Assembly: GCA_938074445.1 (NCBI GenBank) | Contig: CALJEK010000008.1 | Location: 1 to 64,000, forward strand | Direction: 5' to 3' | Origin: Candidatus Kryptoniota bacterium | GTDB taxonomy: Bacteria > Bacteroidota > Ignavibacteria > Kryptoniales > Kryptoniaceae | Length of the DNA: 64,000 nt | In this document: piece after piece, positions 31,917 through 41,641 of the stretch | Position numbering within the stretch: the first letter of the stretch is position 1 | How the letters are laid out: each line of letters starts with the position of its first letter | Position numbers and translations under genes: made by a program | The notes under the pieces: generated by a model | What the model was told of the DNA's origin: nothing | Databases searched by the model: none | Seen by the model: only the letters and a program-made list of their open reading frames with translations

Positions 31917-34673
31917 TTACGAACAACCACTGGTTGAACCACAATTCGTACAGACATAACAAGAACCGGACCTTTGCATTATCGTCCCACAACTCGGACA
32001 CGGTGGTGCATCAGATTGGGTTTCGAAAACTTGTTTCTCATACTTTTCAACCTCCTTAGCCTTTAAATCAACTTTCTCCGCTGTAGCTGAATAAGTCCCA
32101 TTCAAAATATCCGTGTAATCAAAATTGCTCGGTTGTTCCTCAGGCTTTAAAAATTTTTTACCAAGCCATCTGAAAATGTAATCAATTATTGATTTTGCAA
32201 TCGGTATCTCAGGATTGTTCGTAAATCCGCTCGGTTCAAATCGCATATGACTAAATTTATCAACCAAAACTTTCAGAGGAACCCCATATTGAAGTGCAAG
32301 CGAAATCGCAGTAGCAAAAGCATCCATCAATCCACTCAGAGTTGAGCCTTCCTTGCTCATCGTGATGAAAATTTCACCAGGTGTTCCATCAGGATACATC
32401 CCAACAGTTATATATCCCTCGTGACCGGCAACGCTAAATTTGTGTGTGATTGAATTCCTTTCATCTGGAAGACGACGACGCACAGGTTTAAACTCAACTT
32501 TCTTATCCTCAGCTGAAGAAGTTTTCTTTTCATCCTCAATGCTTGTGGAGAGCGGTTGAGTCCCTTTGCTGCCATCCCGATAAATTGCTATCGCTTTAAG
32601 CCCCATCTTCCATGCGTCAATATACAACTGCATAACATCATCTACAGTTACATCGTTAGGCATATTAACTGTTTTTGAAATAGCTCCAGATATAAACGGT
32701 TGAACAGCTGCCATCATTTTCACATGCCCCATATAGTGAATGAATCTCTTGCCATTAGCTGGCTTGAACGCACAATCGAAAACTGGCAAATGCTCGGACT
32801 TCAAATGTGGGGCTCCCTCAATTGTGTCATTTTTATCAATATAATCAACTATATCCTTTATTTGTTCGTCTGTATATCCAAGTTTTTTCAAAGCGAGGGG
32901 AACGGTATTATTCACAATTTTCAAAAATCCGCCACCAACAAGCCTTTTATACTTTACAAGTGCAATGTCCGGCTCAACCCCCGTCGTATCACAATCCATC
33001 ATAAATCCAATAGTTCCAGTCGGCGCAATGGCTGTCACCTGAGAATTTCTATATCCATACTTTCGACCAAGGTCATAAGCTTCAGCCCAAACTTTTTTAG
33101 CAGATTCATACAATTCCTTGGGAATTAAGTTCTTATCAATTTTATCAACATACGACATATGTTTTCTTATCACGCTGAGCATCGGTTCCTTGTTAAGTTC
33201 ATAACCCTTAAAAGGTCCCTTCTCTTTTGCGATCAAAGCCGACTGCCTATATGCTTCTCCAGTCATGATTGCGGTTATTACACCAGCATAAGCTCGCGCA
33301 GGTTCGCTATCATATGGAAGACCAAGCGACATCAGCAAAGCTCCAAGATTTGCATAACCAAGTCCAAGGGGTCTATAGTCATGGCTATTTTTTTCAATTG
33401 CTTTCGTTGGGTAGCTCGCATTGCCAACTATTATCTCCTGAGCAGTTATTAAAATATCTATAGCGTGTCGAAATGCTTCAACATCAAAACTTCCATTTTC
33501 TTTTCTAAACTTCATCAAATTTAAAGAGGCAAGATTACAAGCGGAATCATCAAGAAACATAAACTCAGAACATGGATTGCTCGCATTTATCCTCCCAGTG
33601 TTTGGACAAGTATGCCAACTGTTGATCGTTGTGTCAAATTGCATCCCCGGGTCACCGCAAAGCCATGCTGCCTCAGCTATCAATCGCATTATATCCCTTG
33701 CTTTATATGTATCACATATCTCACCAGTTTTAACATACCTTGTATGCCATTCCCTATCCTCAAGAACTGCTTTCATAAACTCATCGGTCACCCTGACAGA
33801 GTGATTTGCATTTTGGAATTGAACAGAATCATAAGCGCCCCCGGGAACATTAAACCCTGGGTCATAACCTGCTTTTATTAGAATATGGGCTTTTTTCTCT
33901 TCCTCTGCCTTTGACTTAATAAAATCAATTATATCAGGGTGATCGACATTAAGTATAACCATTTTTGCAGCTCTTCTGGTCTTTCCACCACTTTTTATAA
34001 CACCTGCAAAAGCATCAAACCCACGCATAAATGAGACTGGTCCACTTGCAATACCACCTCCAGAAAGTTTCTCCTTTGATGAGCGAAGCGTTGAAAAGTT
34101 TGTTCCAGTGCCAGATCCATACTTAAAAAGCATTCCCTCAGTTTTAACAAGCTCAAGAATTGATTCCATCGTATCCTGAACCGAATTTATAAAACAGGCG
34201 GAAGCTTGTGGTTTCTCCTCGATGCCAACGTTGAACCAAACAGGCGAATTAAAAGAAGCATACTGATTCACAAGCAAATAAACAAGTTCACTATAAAAAA
34301 TATCTGCATCCTCATCACTTGCAAAATATCTATCTTTTATTCCCCAATTTGTTATAGTCCTTGCAACCCTCTCTATCAATTGCTTGACGCTGTATTCTCT
34401 TTCAGGAGTCCCAACTTGACCGTGGAAATACTTCGACGCAACTATATTTGTCGCAAGCATTGACCAAAAACTTGGTACCTCAACCTCCTTCTGCTCAAAA
34501 ACAATTTCACCTTTCTCATTTGTTATCATTGCACTTCTTATCTCCCACGCAACTTCATCAAACGGATGAACACCGGGCTTTGTAAAAAACCTGCGAAACT
34601 TTAAGCCCTTCTCTAAGGATTGAGTGTCAACTTTAGTTGTGGCATTCGTTGCCTCATTTTTAATTTCCTCCAT
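31917..34673 (-). CDS. nrdJ: Adenosylcobalamin-dependent ribonucleotide reductase (class II)
   Basis: A 918-residue single-chain enzyme that makes all four deoxynucleotides with B12 as radical source, independent of oxygen. Seen: the substrate-site region NQYASFNSPVWFNVG, GSGTGTNFSTLRSSKE, NPCSEFMFLDDSACNLASLNL with the active-site NPCSE, the TAIAPTGTIGFMM loop, and AIYRDGSKGTQPL. The end carries two CxxC pairs (CPSCGTIMQ...CTNCGSTSG), the zinc-like tail of this TIGR02504-type group. AAGGAGG stands six bases before the ATG. Monocistronic, with clear promoter and terminator. No class I reductase is seen in the window. Confidence 0.97.
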   Translation of the reverse strand: MEEIKNEATNATTKVDTQSLEKGLKFRRFFTKPGVHPFDEVAWEIRSAMITNEKGEIVFEQKEVEVPSFWSMLATNIVASKYFHGQVGTPEREYSVKQLIERVARTITNWGIKDRYFASDEDADIFYSELVYLLVNQYASFNSPVWFNVGIEEKPQASACFINSVQDTMESILELVKTEGMLFKYGSGTGTNFSTLRSSKEKLSGGGIASGPVSFMRGFDAFAGVIKSGGKTRRAAKMVILNVDHPDIIDFIKSKAEEEKKAHILIKAGYDPGFNVPGGAYDSVQFQNANHSVRVTDEFMKAVLEDREWHTRYVKTGEICDTYKARDIMRLIAEAAWLCGDPGMQFDTTINSWHTCPNTGRINASNPCSEFMFLDDSACNLASLNLMKFRKENGSFDVEAFRHAIDILITAQEIIVGNASYPTKAIEKNSHDYRPLGLGYANLGALLMSLGLPYDSEPARAYAGVITAIMTGEAYRQSALIAKEKGPFKGYELNKEPMLSVIRKHMSYVDKIDKNLIPKELYESAKKVWAEAYDLGRKYGYRNSQVTAIAPTGTIGFMMDCDTTGVEPDIALVKYKRLVGGGFLKIVNNTVPLALKKLGYTDEQIKDIVDYIDKNDTIEGAPHLKSEHLPVFDCAFKPANGKRFIHYMGHVKMMAAVQPFISGAISKTVNMPNDVTVDDVMQLYIDAWKMGLKAIAIYRDGSKGTQPLSTSIEDEKKTSSAEDKKVEFKPVRRRLPDERNSITHKFSVAGHEGYITVGMYPDGTPGEIFITMSKEGSTLSGLMDAFATAISLALQYGVPLKVLVDKFSHMRFEPSGFTNNPEIPIAKSIIDYIFRWLGKKFLKPEEQPSNFDYTDILNGTYSATAEKVDLKAKEVEKYEKQVFETQSDAPPCPSCGTIMQRSGSCYVCTNCGSTSGCS

Positions 34674-34723
34674 GATAAACCTCCTTTTTGAATTACTTTA
34701 AAATTAACTAATGCCTTTGACAC

Positions 34724-34752
34724 AATGTAAAAAATAAACCCCTAATTGTCAA
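34724..34752 (-). promoter_or_regulatory. Sigma70 promoter of nrdJ
   Basis: Perfect -35 TTGACA (34747-34752), 17-base spacer, -10 TACATT (34724-34729), about 50 bases before the nrdJ ATG. A TTGACA / TGTCAA inverted pair spans the promoter (34717-34722 and 34747-34752), with the second arm being the -35 itself. Confidence 0.7.
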
Positions 34753-34810
34753 GACTCGACACCGGAAAGCGGTAAAAACCCAAAGTGCGCGTCAAATTAA
34801 TCGTGTTGAG

Positions 34811-36148
34811 TTAATCTTTTAATTCAACAAGTGATTTCCTTATTATCTCTATTCCCTCGTCGACCTCATCCTTCGTGATTGTTAAAGGTGGTCTAAATCT
34901 TATCGACCTTTCTCCACAACCTATCATCACCGCTCCATTTTCATAAACCTTTTTCAAAAACTTTTTCCTAAATTCAGCGTCTGGCAAATCAAACGCACAC
35001 ATCAACCCACGCCCACGAACATTCGAAATAATCTCTGGAAACTCATTCTGTAGATCGTTCAGCTTATTTAAAAGATGTTCACCGACAACCCTTGCGTTTT
35101 CAAGCAAATTTTCTTCGTGAATAACTTCAAGTATCCTCGCAAATCTCACCATATCTGTTAAGTTCCCGCCAAATGTTGAATTTATCCTGCTCGGAACATG
35201 AAAAACATTATCCTTTACCTCATCAACCCTCTCGCTCACAAGAATTCCACATACTTGAGTTTTCTTTCCAAAGGAAATTATATCTGGCTTGACAAAATGT
35301 TCATGTGCCCACATCTTTCCTGTTAAACCAATCCCAGTTTGAACCTCATCCATTATATACATAATTTCGTTTTCATCACAGATTTCGCGCAAGGCGACAA
35401 GAAATTCTTTTCTAAAGTGATTATCGCCACCTTCCGCCTGGATCGGTTCAATTATCAACGCAGCAATGTTATGTCCATATTCTTTTATTGCTTCTTTTAT
35501 CTGATTCAACGCAAGTTGCTCTTCCTCTTGAACTTTCTTCAAATTTTCCTCATTAAGCGGGAATTTAATCGCTGGATTATGAATGCGAGGCCACTTAAAT
35601 TTTGGAAAATATTTATGCTTTATTGGATCTGTATTGGTAAGCGAAAGCGTATAGCCAAGACGCCCATGAAACGCCTGACGAAAATGTATAACGACCATTT
35701 TTGATTCGTCTTCAATCGACTTATAAAATCCACGCTCAAGATTTTTCTGCATCTTCCAGTCAAAAGCAACTTTCAATGCGTTCTCAACCGCAGGAGCTCC
35801 CCCCTCTATAAAAAATGCGTATTTGAAATGATTTGGAACAGCAAGATTGAAAAATGTTTCAACGAATTCTGCATATTCAACTGGATAAATATCTGAAAGC
35901 GATGGTTTATTAATTGCTACAAGGGTTAATTTTTCGATAAAATCTTTTTCAAGCAGTTTCGGATGATTCATGCCAAGAGCTGAGGACGCAAAAAATGAAA
36001 ATAAATCAAGATATGTTTTCCCCGTTTTTGCATCGACAAGGCGCCTGCCTTGACTGTTCTTAAGGTCAAGGACCATTTCGAGCCCATCAACAAGTATGTG
36101 CTTTGCTAAGGTGCTATGAACCTCGGTGGGAGTGATCTTAATTGCCAT
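34811..36148 (-). CDS. lat: L-lysine 6-transaminase
   Basis: A 445-residue class III PLP aminotransferase resembling lysine epsilon-aminotransferase, which transfers the 6-amino group of lysine to 2-oxoglutarate and starts lysine breakdown or piperideine-carboxylate formation. Seen: LDLFSFFASSALGMNHPKL, FFIEGGAPAVENALKVAFDWKMQKN (Lat-type), AFHGRLGYTLSLTNT, EPIQAEGGDNHFR, MDEVQTGIGLTGKMWAHEH and the PLP lysine in DIISFGKKTQVCGIL. The GGAPAVENALK sequence and the KTQVCG end favour Lat over ornithine or GABA aminotransferase. Possible links are osmolyte synthesis or lysine catabolism. Confidence 0.9.
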   Translation of the reverse strand: MAIKITPTEVHSTLAKHILVDGLEMVLDLKNSQGRRLVDAKTGKTYLDLFSFFASSALGMNHPKLLEKDFIEKLTLVAINKPSLSDIYPVEYAEFVETFFNLAVPNHFKYAFFIEGGAPAVENALKVAFDWKMQKNLERGFYKSIEDESKMVVIHFRQAFHGRLGYTLSLTNTDPIKHKYFPKFKWPRIHNPAIKFPLNEENLKKVQEEEQLALNQIKEAIKEYGHNIAALIIEPIQAEGGDNHFRKEFLVALREICDENEIMYIMDEVQTGIGLTGKMWAHEHFVKPDIISFGKKTQVCGILVSERVDEVKDNVFHVPSRINSTFGGNLTDMVRFARILEVIHEENLLENARVVGEHLLNKLNDLQNEFPEIISNVRGRGLMCAFDLPDAEFRKKFLKKVYENGAVMIGCGERSIRFRPPLTITKDEVDEGIEIIRKSLVELKD

Positions 36149-36294
36149 TTGTCACCGATTTTTGTTGTTAATTTGCCTTGAAAATTTAAAAATTAAAGCC
36201 CAAAAATCAAAATGTTGATTCAAATCACTTCAAAAATCCCAAAATTTTTGCTAAATTAGGGCTGGAAACAACAAAAATCATAGATGAAAACAGC

Positions 36295-36525
36295 ATGAAA
36301 GAATTAAAAGGACCTCAATACCTATCTGAATATCTTGACGAGTTCATTGAAGAGGGACAAGAGCAACGTCGCAATGGGAAAATAAACTGGAAATATATTT
36401 TCATCTTACTTCTACCATTTGGAACTCTCTTGCTCGTGGGCTTTATTCTTCTAAAGAAACTGAACAAAACTTTAAAACCTAAAACTCGTACAAACTCTAA
36501 AAAATCTGTAATTGTAGACCGTTGA
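36295..36525 (+). CDS. Possible small single-pass membrane protein
   Basis: A 76-residue reading frame: a charged N-terminal segment (PQYLSEYLDEFIEEGQEQRR), one transmembrane helix (YIFILLLPFGTLLLVGFILL) and a basic tail. The amphipathic-plus-helix layout looks protein-like and an intergenic region with promoter-like boxes precedes it, but there is no clear ribosome site, and its last 54 bases overlap the convergent TPR/beta-barrel gene. No family recognised. Moderately likely to be real. Confidence 0.45.
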   Translation: MKELKGPQYLSEYLDEFIEEGQEQRRNGKINWKYIFILLLPFGTLLLVGFILLKKLNKTLKPKTRTNSKKSVIVDR

Positions 36526-38127
36526 ACCGTATTTCTCATATTGACCGCAAAGCTCAAACTTCCCGAAGGCAAGCTTACCGAAAACTCTATAGTTCAAGGA
36601 AGTTGGATATCTTGGATTCATCGCAACCGCGCCAGCAACCCCAATTGTAAACCACCTAAAAAGGTCTTGCTCAATATTTATCTCGCCCCAATATGTTGAA
36701 AGATTATTTGGAGTCCAATATGGGAGCGAATTAACATAAATCGAATCGAAGTCTTCAAAGGAATAAAATCCAACAAATAACACCCGCGGATTTTTCCTTA
36801 AGATAAACAAATTAAGATAACTTCCGAACGTCCTTTTGATATTCCCGTCGGAGTAAATTCCATAATCAAAGAGCAAACTTAAACCGAGTGAATTAAAAAT
36901 TTGATTGTAAACTGTGAGAGTGAAGTTATCAATTGTGATTTTACTATCTATCGCTTTGGCGCCTTCTCTATTCTCACTTCTTCTGTAAATGAACTGTGGA
37001 TAAACTCTATCAAATAAATTTAAACTAAGCGTAAATCGCCACACTGGAAAACTTATTGCTTCATACTTGAATGCCCCACCTTCTAACTCAAAGTAATTTC
37101 CCCGATTGAAGTTATACCTAACCCGAAAAACGCCACCATATCCAAACTTTCTCTCTTGGATCCTGCCGTCAAAAATTTGAACCCTTTCAAAATTTGAACT
37201 TATCTCCCAAAATCTGCTGAGGAAAATTTTCGCCTCAAGAGGATATATTGCCTTTTCAAGTTTGTTTATGTCTCTAAATAGTTTCGCCTCCGCAATGATG
37301 CGATTAGAATATCTCGAGCTTATTTCATCAACTATCTTCATTGCGATTTGATTTTGTGGCTCAACCTCAAGAAGCCTTTTCGCATAATCCTTTGCCTCAT
37401 CCCACTCGCCCGAGTAATAAAACAATTGTACAGCAAGTTCAAGTGCGTCTTTATGCTTGGGGAATTTTTTTAAAAACTTTTTGAGTTCACTTTTAGCGTC
37501 GTCAACCTTGTCATTCCATGCCAGAAGCTGACACAAAAGCCAGCGATAGCTTAAACTATCGGGAAATATGTTAACAAGTTTTTTGTAAAGTGGAATTGCC
37601 TTTAACTGTTGATTGTTCCAAGTATATTGCTGAGCAAGATGAATCATCGTCTCATAATCTTCTGGTTCGAGTTCAATTATTTTTTCATAAATCGGGATAG
37701 CATCACGAGCCCGATCATTCCAAACGTAAAGTTTAGCAAGCATCCTGTGGAGATTAAGGCTGTCGGGATACATTTGCACGAGCTTTTCATAAACTGCTAT
37801 CGCATCTTTTTGTCTTCCATTCCATAAATACCATTGCCCTAACTTGGCGAGGACATCGTAATCAGAAACACCATTTTTCAAAAGCGTCTCATAAACATTA
37901 ATAGCACCGTGCACATTCTCTGTCCAGAGGTAAAGTTCAGCAAGCCGTGTTGCGATTTTAAAATTGTTCGGCTCCTTGCTGAAAATTTCGCCATAGATTT
38001 TTATAGCTTTTTCAAGTTCACCATTTGCAACGAAAAATTCTGCCTGACTTATCATCTGGTTCTTCTGGTCCTGCGCAAAAGCCAAAACGAATTGAAGCGC
38101 AATCAAAATGAAAGGAATTTTCCTCAC
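36472..38127 (-). CDS. TPR protein with C-terminal outer-membrane beta-barrel (YaiO-like)
   Basis: A 551-residue protein with signal peptide (RKIPFILIALQFVLAFAQ). Residues 25-275 hold about seven tetratricopeptide repeats of one type, each containing the pattern LAKLYxWNDRxxDAIPIYEK. Residues 290-551 are alternating hydrophobic beta-strands ending in aromatic Phe (YRFFRVCTSFRF), as in outer-membrane barrels of the YaiO kind. Similar periplasmic-TPR-plus-barrel proteins serve in polysaccharide export. As the last gene of the glycan cluster it could be such a secretion channel (inference). GTG start four bases after the preceding gene. Confidence 0.8.
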   Translation of the reverse strand: MRKIPFILIALQFVLAFAQDQKNQMISQAEFFVANGELEKAIKIYGEIFSKEPNNFKIATRLAELYLWTENVHGAINVYETLLKNGVSDYDVLAKLGQWYLWNGRQKDAIAVYEKLVQMYPDSLNLHRMLAKLYVWNDRARDAIPIYEKIIELEPEDYETMIHLAQQYTWNNQQLKAIPLYKKLVNIFPDSLSYRWLLCQLLAWNDKVDDAKSELKKFLKKFPKHKDALELAVQLFYYSGEWDEAKDYAKRLLEVEPQNQIAMKIVDEISSRYSNRIIAEAKLFRDINKLEKAIYPLEAKIFLSRFWEISSNFERVQIFDGRIQERKFGYGGVFRVRYNFNRGNYFELEGGAFKYEAISFPVWRFTLSLNLFDRVYPQFIYRRSENREGAKAIDSKITIDNFTLTVYNQIFNSLGLSLLFDYGIYSDGNIKRTFGSYLNLFILRKNPRVLFVGFYSFEDFDSIYVNSLPYWTPNNLSTYWGEINIEQDLFRWFTIGVAGAVAMNPRYPTSLNYRVFGKLAFGKFELCGQYEKYGSTVYNYRFFRVCTSFRF

Positions 38128-38130
38128 TTT

Positions 38131-39276
38131 TTAAAGAGTTAAGTTTTTGATTTGCTTTAGAACATAATTTCTTATCTCCGATGGCTCTGGCGATGGCTTT
38201 AAAATTTTGCCATTTTCAATCACCTTCTCAAGAAGAGGTTTAAAACCTTCCCTATTAAATTCCTCGCTCGATGGTAAAACAATCCTTTCACCAGTAATCT
38301 CATTTACATATACCTGCTTTTCACCAGACAATTTACCACGCTTAGCCATTGGCTTCCCCTCAATCTCCACTATATCCATAGCAAAATCAAGCACAGGGGC
38401 ACTGCTTATTATTGTTCCAACACCATATGCATCGACAACCTCATTTAACTGCTTTATAAGTTCTTCATCAACCCCGCCACTTACAAAAATCTTAACGTTC
38501 TTAAACCCTCTTATATCAAGTTCCCATCTAACCTCTTTCAAAATCGCAAGAAAATTTCCGCGCCTTGAGCTTGGGGTATCAAATCGAACACCGTAAAGTT
38601 TATCCCCAAGAGCCTCTGCAACGCGAATTGCTTCAAATTTTTCATCTGTAAATGTATCAATTAAAGCAATTCTTGGGACTTTAGGAGCAATCACTTCATC
38701 AAACGCCCTTACAGCTTCAAGCGTGTCCCCGAACAGCAAAATCATCGCATGGGGCATTGTCCCACTTGCTGGGATGCCGAGAAACTTTGCCCCAATTGGG
38801 GTTGCAACGCCATCGCATCCGCCAATGTAAGAGCTCCTGTCGATCATTGGAACTATCGCTGGATGCATTCTCCTCGCGCCGAAATGCACGACGATTTTAT
38901 CTCCAGCAGCAAGTTTACACCTTGCTGCTTTTGTTGCGATGCCAGAAGCTTGACATATCAAACCAAGAATTGAAGTCTCATAAACCGCGAAATCAAGATA
39001 CATTCCCTCAATTGTCATAACGGGCTCGTTCGTTTTAAAAACTGTTCCCTCAGGCATTGCTTTAACTGTAATGGGCAAACCTTCAAGAAGCGTCAAAACT
39101 TCATCAAGTCCAGCGAAAATCCCCCACTGATAATTTGACGGGAATTTCTTAACAACAAATTCGACCTTAACATATTTATTTATCCCCTTTGCCCTCAAAA
39201 CATTTATAGCTCTTTCAAAATATATATCCGTCACCTTGCCCGCCTTTATATCTTCAGGGCTCGCTATATTGAACAT
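38131..39276 (-). CDS. pncB: Nicotinate phosphoribosyltransferase
   Basis: A 381-residue enzyme forming nicotinate mononucleotide in NAD salvage. Motifs: TDIYFERAINVLRAKG, EGTVFKTNEPVMTIEG, ETSILGLICQASGIATKAARC, FGARRMHPAIVPMIDRSSYIGGCDG, GTMPHAMILLFGD (catalytic His nearby) and DTFTDEKFEAI followed by VRFDTPSSRRGN. This is the short NAPRTase form typical of archaea and thermophiles. A very strong GGAGGTGAG ribosome site lies inside the end of the GT4 gene, which it overlaps by 23 bases. Confidence 0.93.
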   Translation of the reverse strand: MFNIASPEDIKAGKVTDIYFERAINVLRAKGINKYVKVEFVVKKFPSNYQWGIFAGLDEVLTLLEGLPITVKAMPEGTVFKTNEPVMTIEGMYLDFAVYETSILGLICQASGIATKAARCKLAAGDKIVVHFGARRMHPAIVPMIDRSSYIGGCDGVATPIGAKFLGIPASGTMPHAMILLFGDTLEAVRAFDEVIAPKVPRIALIDTFTDEKFEAIRVAEALGDKLYGVRFDTPSSRRGNFLAILKEVRWELDIRGFKNVKIFVSGGVDEELIKQLNEVVDAYGVGTIISSAPVLDFAMDIVEIEGKPMAKRGKLSGEKQVYVNEITGERIVLPSSEEFNREGFKPLLEKVIENGKILKPSPEPSEIRNYVLKQIKNLTL

Positions 39277-40420
39277 TTCTCACCTCCATTTGTTTTAAAT
39301 TGACAAGACCAAAGTATAAGGCTTCAATTTCATTTAAATATCTCTCAAAACTAAATTTTTCACAAACTGTTTCCCTTGCTTTTTTGCCAAGTTGTTTCGC
39401 CAAGTCCCTATCTTTTATCAAAAGTTTAATCTTTTCAGCAAGCTCCTCATAATTCCCTTTCTCAAAGAATAAACCATTTACTCCATCAGAAACTATATCC
39501 AAAAATCCAGCGCTTCTCGTAGCAACAACAGGAACCTCTGTTGCCATCGCTTCAACAAGTGAGAGTCCAAATGCCTCTGCATGAGATGGCGCCACAAAAA
39601 TATCAAGAGCGCTCAAAATATCTTCAACATCTTTCCTGAACCCAGTCCATATCGCCCTGTCCCCGATGCCAAGTTCATCAGCAAACTTTTGCAAATTTCT
39701 AAAGTAATCCACCTCCCCAACTGTTGACCCACCGACGATCAACAACTTAATATTATTAAATTCACCCATCAAAATTTTAAATGCCTTGAACAACTCCTCA
39801 TGCCCCTTTCCAGGACTGAAGCGACTTACAATCCCAATTACAATTTCATCACCAAGCCCAAATTCTTCTCTTATCTTCCTACGGCTTTCCTCCCTAAATT
39901 TGAATCTCTCAACATCAATGCCAGGATGTATAAGTTTTATTCTCTCAACATCCACTGGTAAATTCCGTAAAAAACCATTCATAACATCCCTCGAAATTGC
40001 TATCACAGCATCAATTTTACTATACAACATTTTGTGCAGCAAATCTTTTTTTCTTACTCCAACCCCGATCTGAGGGTCCAAGATGACCACCGAGTTAATT
40101 CCGCTCAAGATTAAAGCCAGCACAACAAACTTCAAATCACCTGAACGAAAAACATGGATTATATCAAAATTTCTCTGTTTCAAAGTTTTCGACAACGTTT
40201 TCAAATTCTTTAAGAAATCATCACTCAAATTCACAATCTTAATCGTTTCGCCATTAAAAGTTTTCGTTAACCCCTGAAATAACTTCCCTTTTGAGCTACA
40301 TGCAACCGTTATATTATGACCCCTCTTTATCAATCCATTTACAATTTCCAAAATATGCATTTCAAGCCCACCCCAGCTGATTGCCGACATAACATATAAA
40401 AGTTCAAGATTACGCGCCAT
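39254..40420 (-). CDS. Glycosyltransferase family 4
   Basis: A 388-residue GT-B fold enzyme. N-terminal acceptor domain with the glycine-rich start (SAISWGGLEMHILEIVNGLIKRGH) and the donor domain with IGIVSRFSPGKGHEELFKAF, KLLIVGGSTVGE, IWTGFRKDVEDILSALDIFVAPSHAEAFGLSLVEAMATEVPVVATRSAGFLDIVSDGVNGLFF (EX7E motif). Retaining transferase for envelope glycans, probably lipopolysaccharide core or O-chain. It overlaps the ligase-like gene by 11 bases and pncB by 23. Confidence 0.94.
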   Translation of the reverse strand: MARNLELLYVMSAISWGGLEMHILEIVNGLIKRGHNITVACSSKGKLFQGLTKTFNGETIKIVNLSDDFLKNLKTLSKTLKQRNFDIIHVFRSGDLKFVVLALILSGINSVVILDPQIGVGVRKKDLLHKMLYSKIDAVIAISRDVMNGFLRNLPVDVERIKLIHPGIDVERFKFREESRRKIREEFGLGDEIVIGIVSRFSPGKGHEELFKAFKILMGEFNNIKLLIVGGSTVGEVDYFRNLQKFADELGIGDRAIWTGFRKDVEDILSALDIFVAPSHAEAFGLSLVEAMATEVPVVATRSAGFLDIVSDGVNGLFFEKGNYEELAEKIKLLIKDRDLAKQLGKKARETVCEKFSFERYLNEIEALYFGLVNLKQMEVRNVQYSEP

Positions 40421-41597
40421 CTCTCACTTTAAAATTTTTATTTATAGAATAAACAAGCCCCAAAACAAACCAAAAAATCGTCATTATTTCAGCATCCCCA
40501 AAACTCCACTCAAATATCCCACTTATATGAAAAGAAAAGAAAACACCAATTCCAGCAAGGATGAAATCCCTCAGCAATGGAACAGATGCAAAGTTTTTAT
40601 AAAAGGCAAACATATCGATCAACATTTTTATGAAAAGCCCGCTTAAAACAGCGAAACCGACAATACCAAACAAGACAAGCCACATTATAAAATTATTGTG
40701 TAGATGTCCATGTCTTTCGTCGGGTTCCGGATTAGGTCTAAATTTTACATAGACCTTATAAAGATCGATATCGCCATAGCCAAGCAGCGGTTTATGAGTG
40801 AACATCCTAATCCCAGTCTTCCACACCATATATCTTGCAACCGTCGTCTCAGATTTTGCTACATCTGAAAGTTGAGAATATCGATATTTCAACGGAAAGA
40901 AAAGGTAAAATACAACAACGAGAAAAACCCAGCCCGGGAAAAAATATCTATACCTTAAAAGGACGACCGCCAACAATCCCACTGCAAACCCAAGCCACGC
41001 GCTTCTCACAAAGGTCAGAAGAAATGTAAGGTATATTGGAGCCATAATTAAAAGCGTAAGAGCTCTTTTTCTGAAACTTATCTCCCTATCGAGATACAAT
41101 GGGAAAAGTAAAAGTAAAATTATCATTTTCAATTCCCCTGCGGTCATCGAGATTTGAAAAACACCAAGCCAGACTATGTCAGGTCGAATATAGTAAACCA
41201 CAATTTCAATCACTGAAACAATTGCTGCTACAATCCCAAGCCCAAGTATTGTGTTGTAAATTTGCCTTGCGTCTTTGAAGACGAGAATTGCCGTATAGAA
41301 AACAAGTATTAAAAGCACACGCCTTGCATGATAAAAAGCTTCAAATTTATAATCTGAAAAAATCGCACTCAAAATCTCAACCGTAACGAAAGCAAGAAAA
41401 AATAAATCAAGCGTTGTCCTTAAATCTTTTATCTTATCGGGATTCGAAAGGATTTTTAAAACAAAAAGCAAACTCAGGATGCCAAAAGAAATTGATGAGA
41501 CAGCGATCGAAAAAAATACGCTCGCAACTTGAAGTGCCAAGAGAGAATACATCAAAAAATCATAAACTCTTGAAGAGGTTAATCTTTTAAAGTTCAA
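40410..41597 (-). CDS. O-antigen ligase-like membrane protein
   Basis: A 395-residue protein with about 11 transmembrane segments and the Wzy_C/WaaL-type domain: after the long loop VAKSETTVARYMVWKTGIRMF comes the signature HKPLLGYG and the periplasmic RHGHLHNNFIMWLVLFG with the conserved His. This is the pattern of O-antigen ligases and related polymerases acting at the periplasmic face. A TTG start is used here; an in-frame ATG 16 codons on is an alternative, with no good ribosome site for either. Flanked by GT4 and an MsbA-like exporter, so a role in lipopolysaccharide assembly is likely. Confidence 0.88.
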   Translation of the reverse strand: MNFKRLTSSRVYDFLMYSLLALQVASVFFSIAVSSISFGILSLLFVLKILSNPDKIKDLRTTLDLFFLAFVTVEILSAIFSDYKFEAFYHARRVLLILVFYTAILVFKDARQIYNTILGLGIVAAIVSVIEIVVYYIRPDIVWLGVFQISMTAGELKMIILLLLFPLYLDREISFRKRALTLLIMAPIYLTFLLTFVRSAWLGFAVGLLAVVLLRYRYFFPGWVFLVVVFYLFFPLKYRYSQLSDVAKSETTVARYMVWKTGIRMFTHKPLLGYGDIDLYKVYVKFRPNPEPDERHGHLHNNFIMWLVLFGIVGFAVLSGLFIKMLIDMFAFYKNFASVPLLRDFILAGIGVFFSFHISGIFEWSFGDAEIMTIFWFVLGLVYSINKNFKVRDGA

Positions 41598-41641
41598 ATC
41601 ACAAAATCAATTTGTTTTGCGGAAACTAAAAAGCGATATTA

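Noticed and set aside
34674-34810. Cobalamin riboswitch upstream of nrdJ
   Set aside because: The gap is only 137 bases, has no B12-box-like segment, and is explained by a standard promoter and a ribosome binding site.
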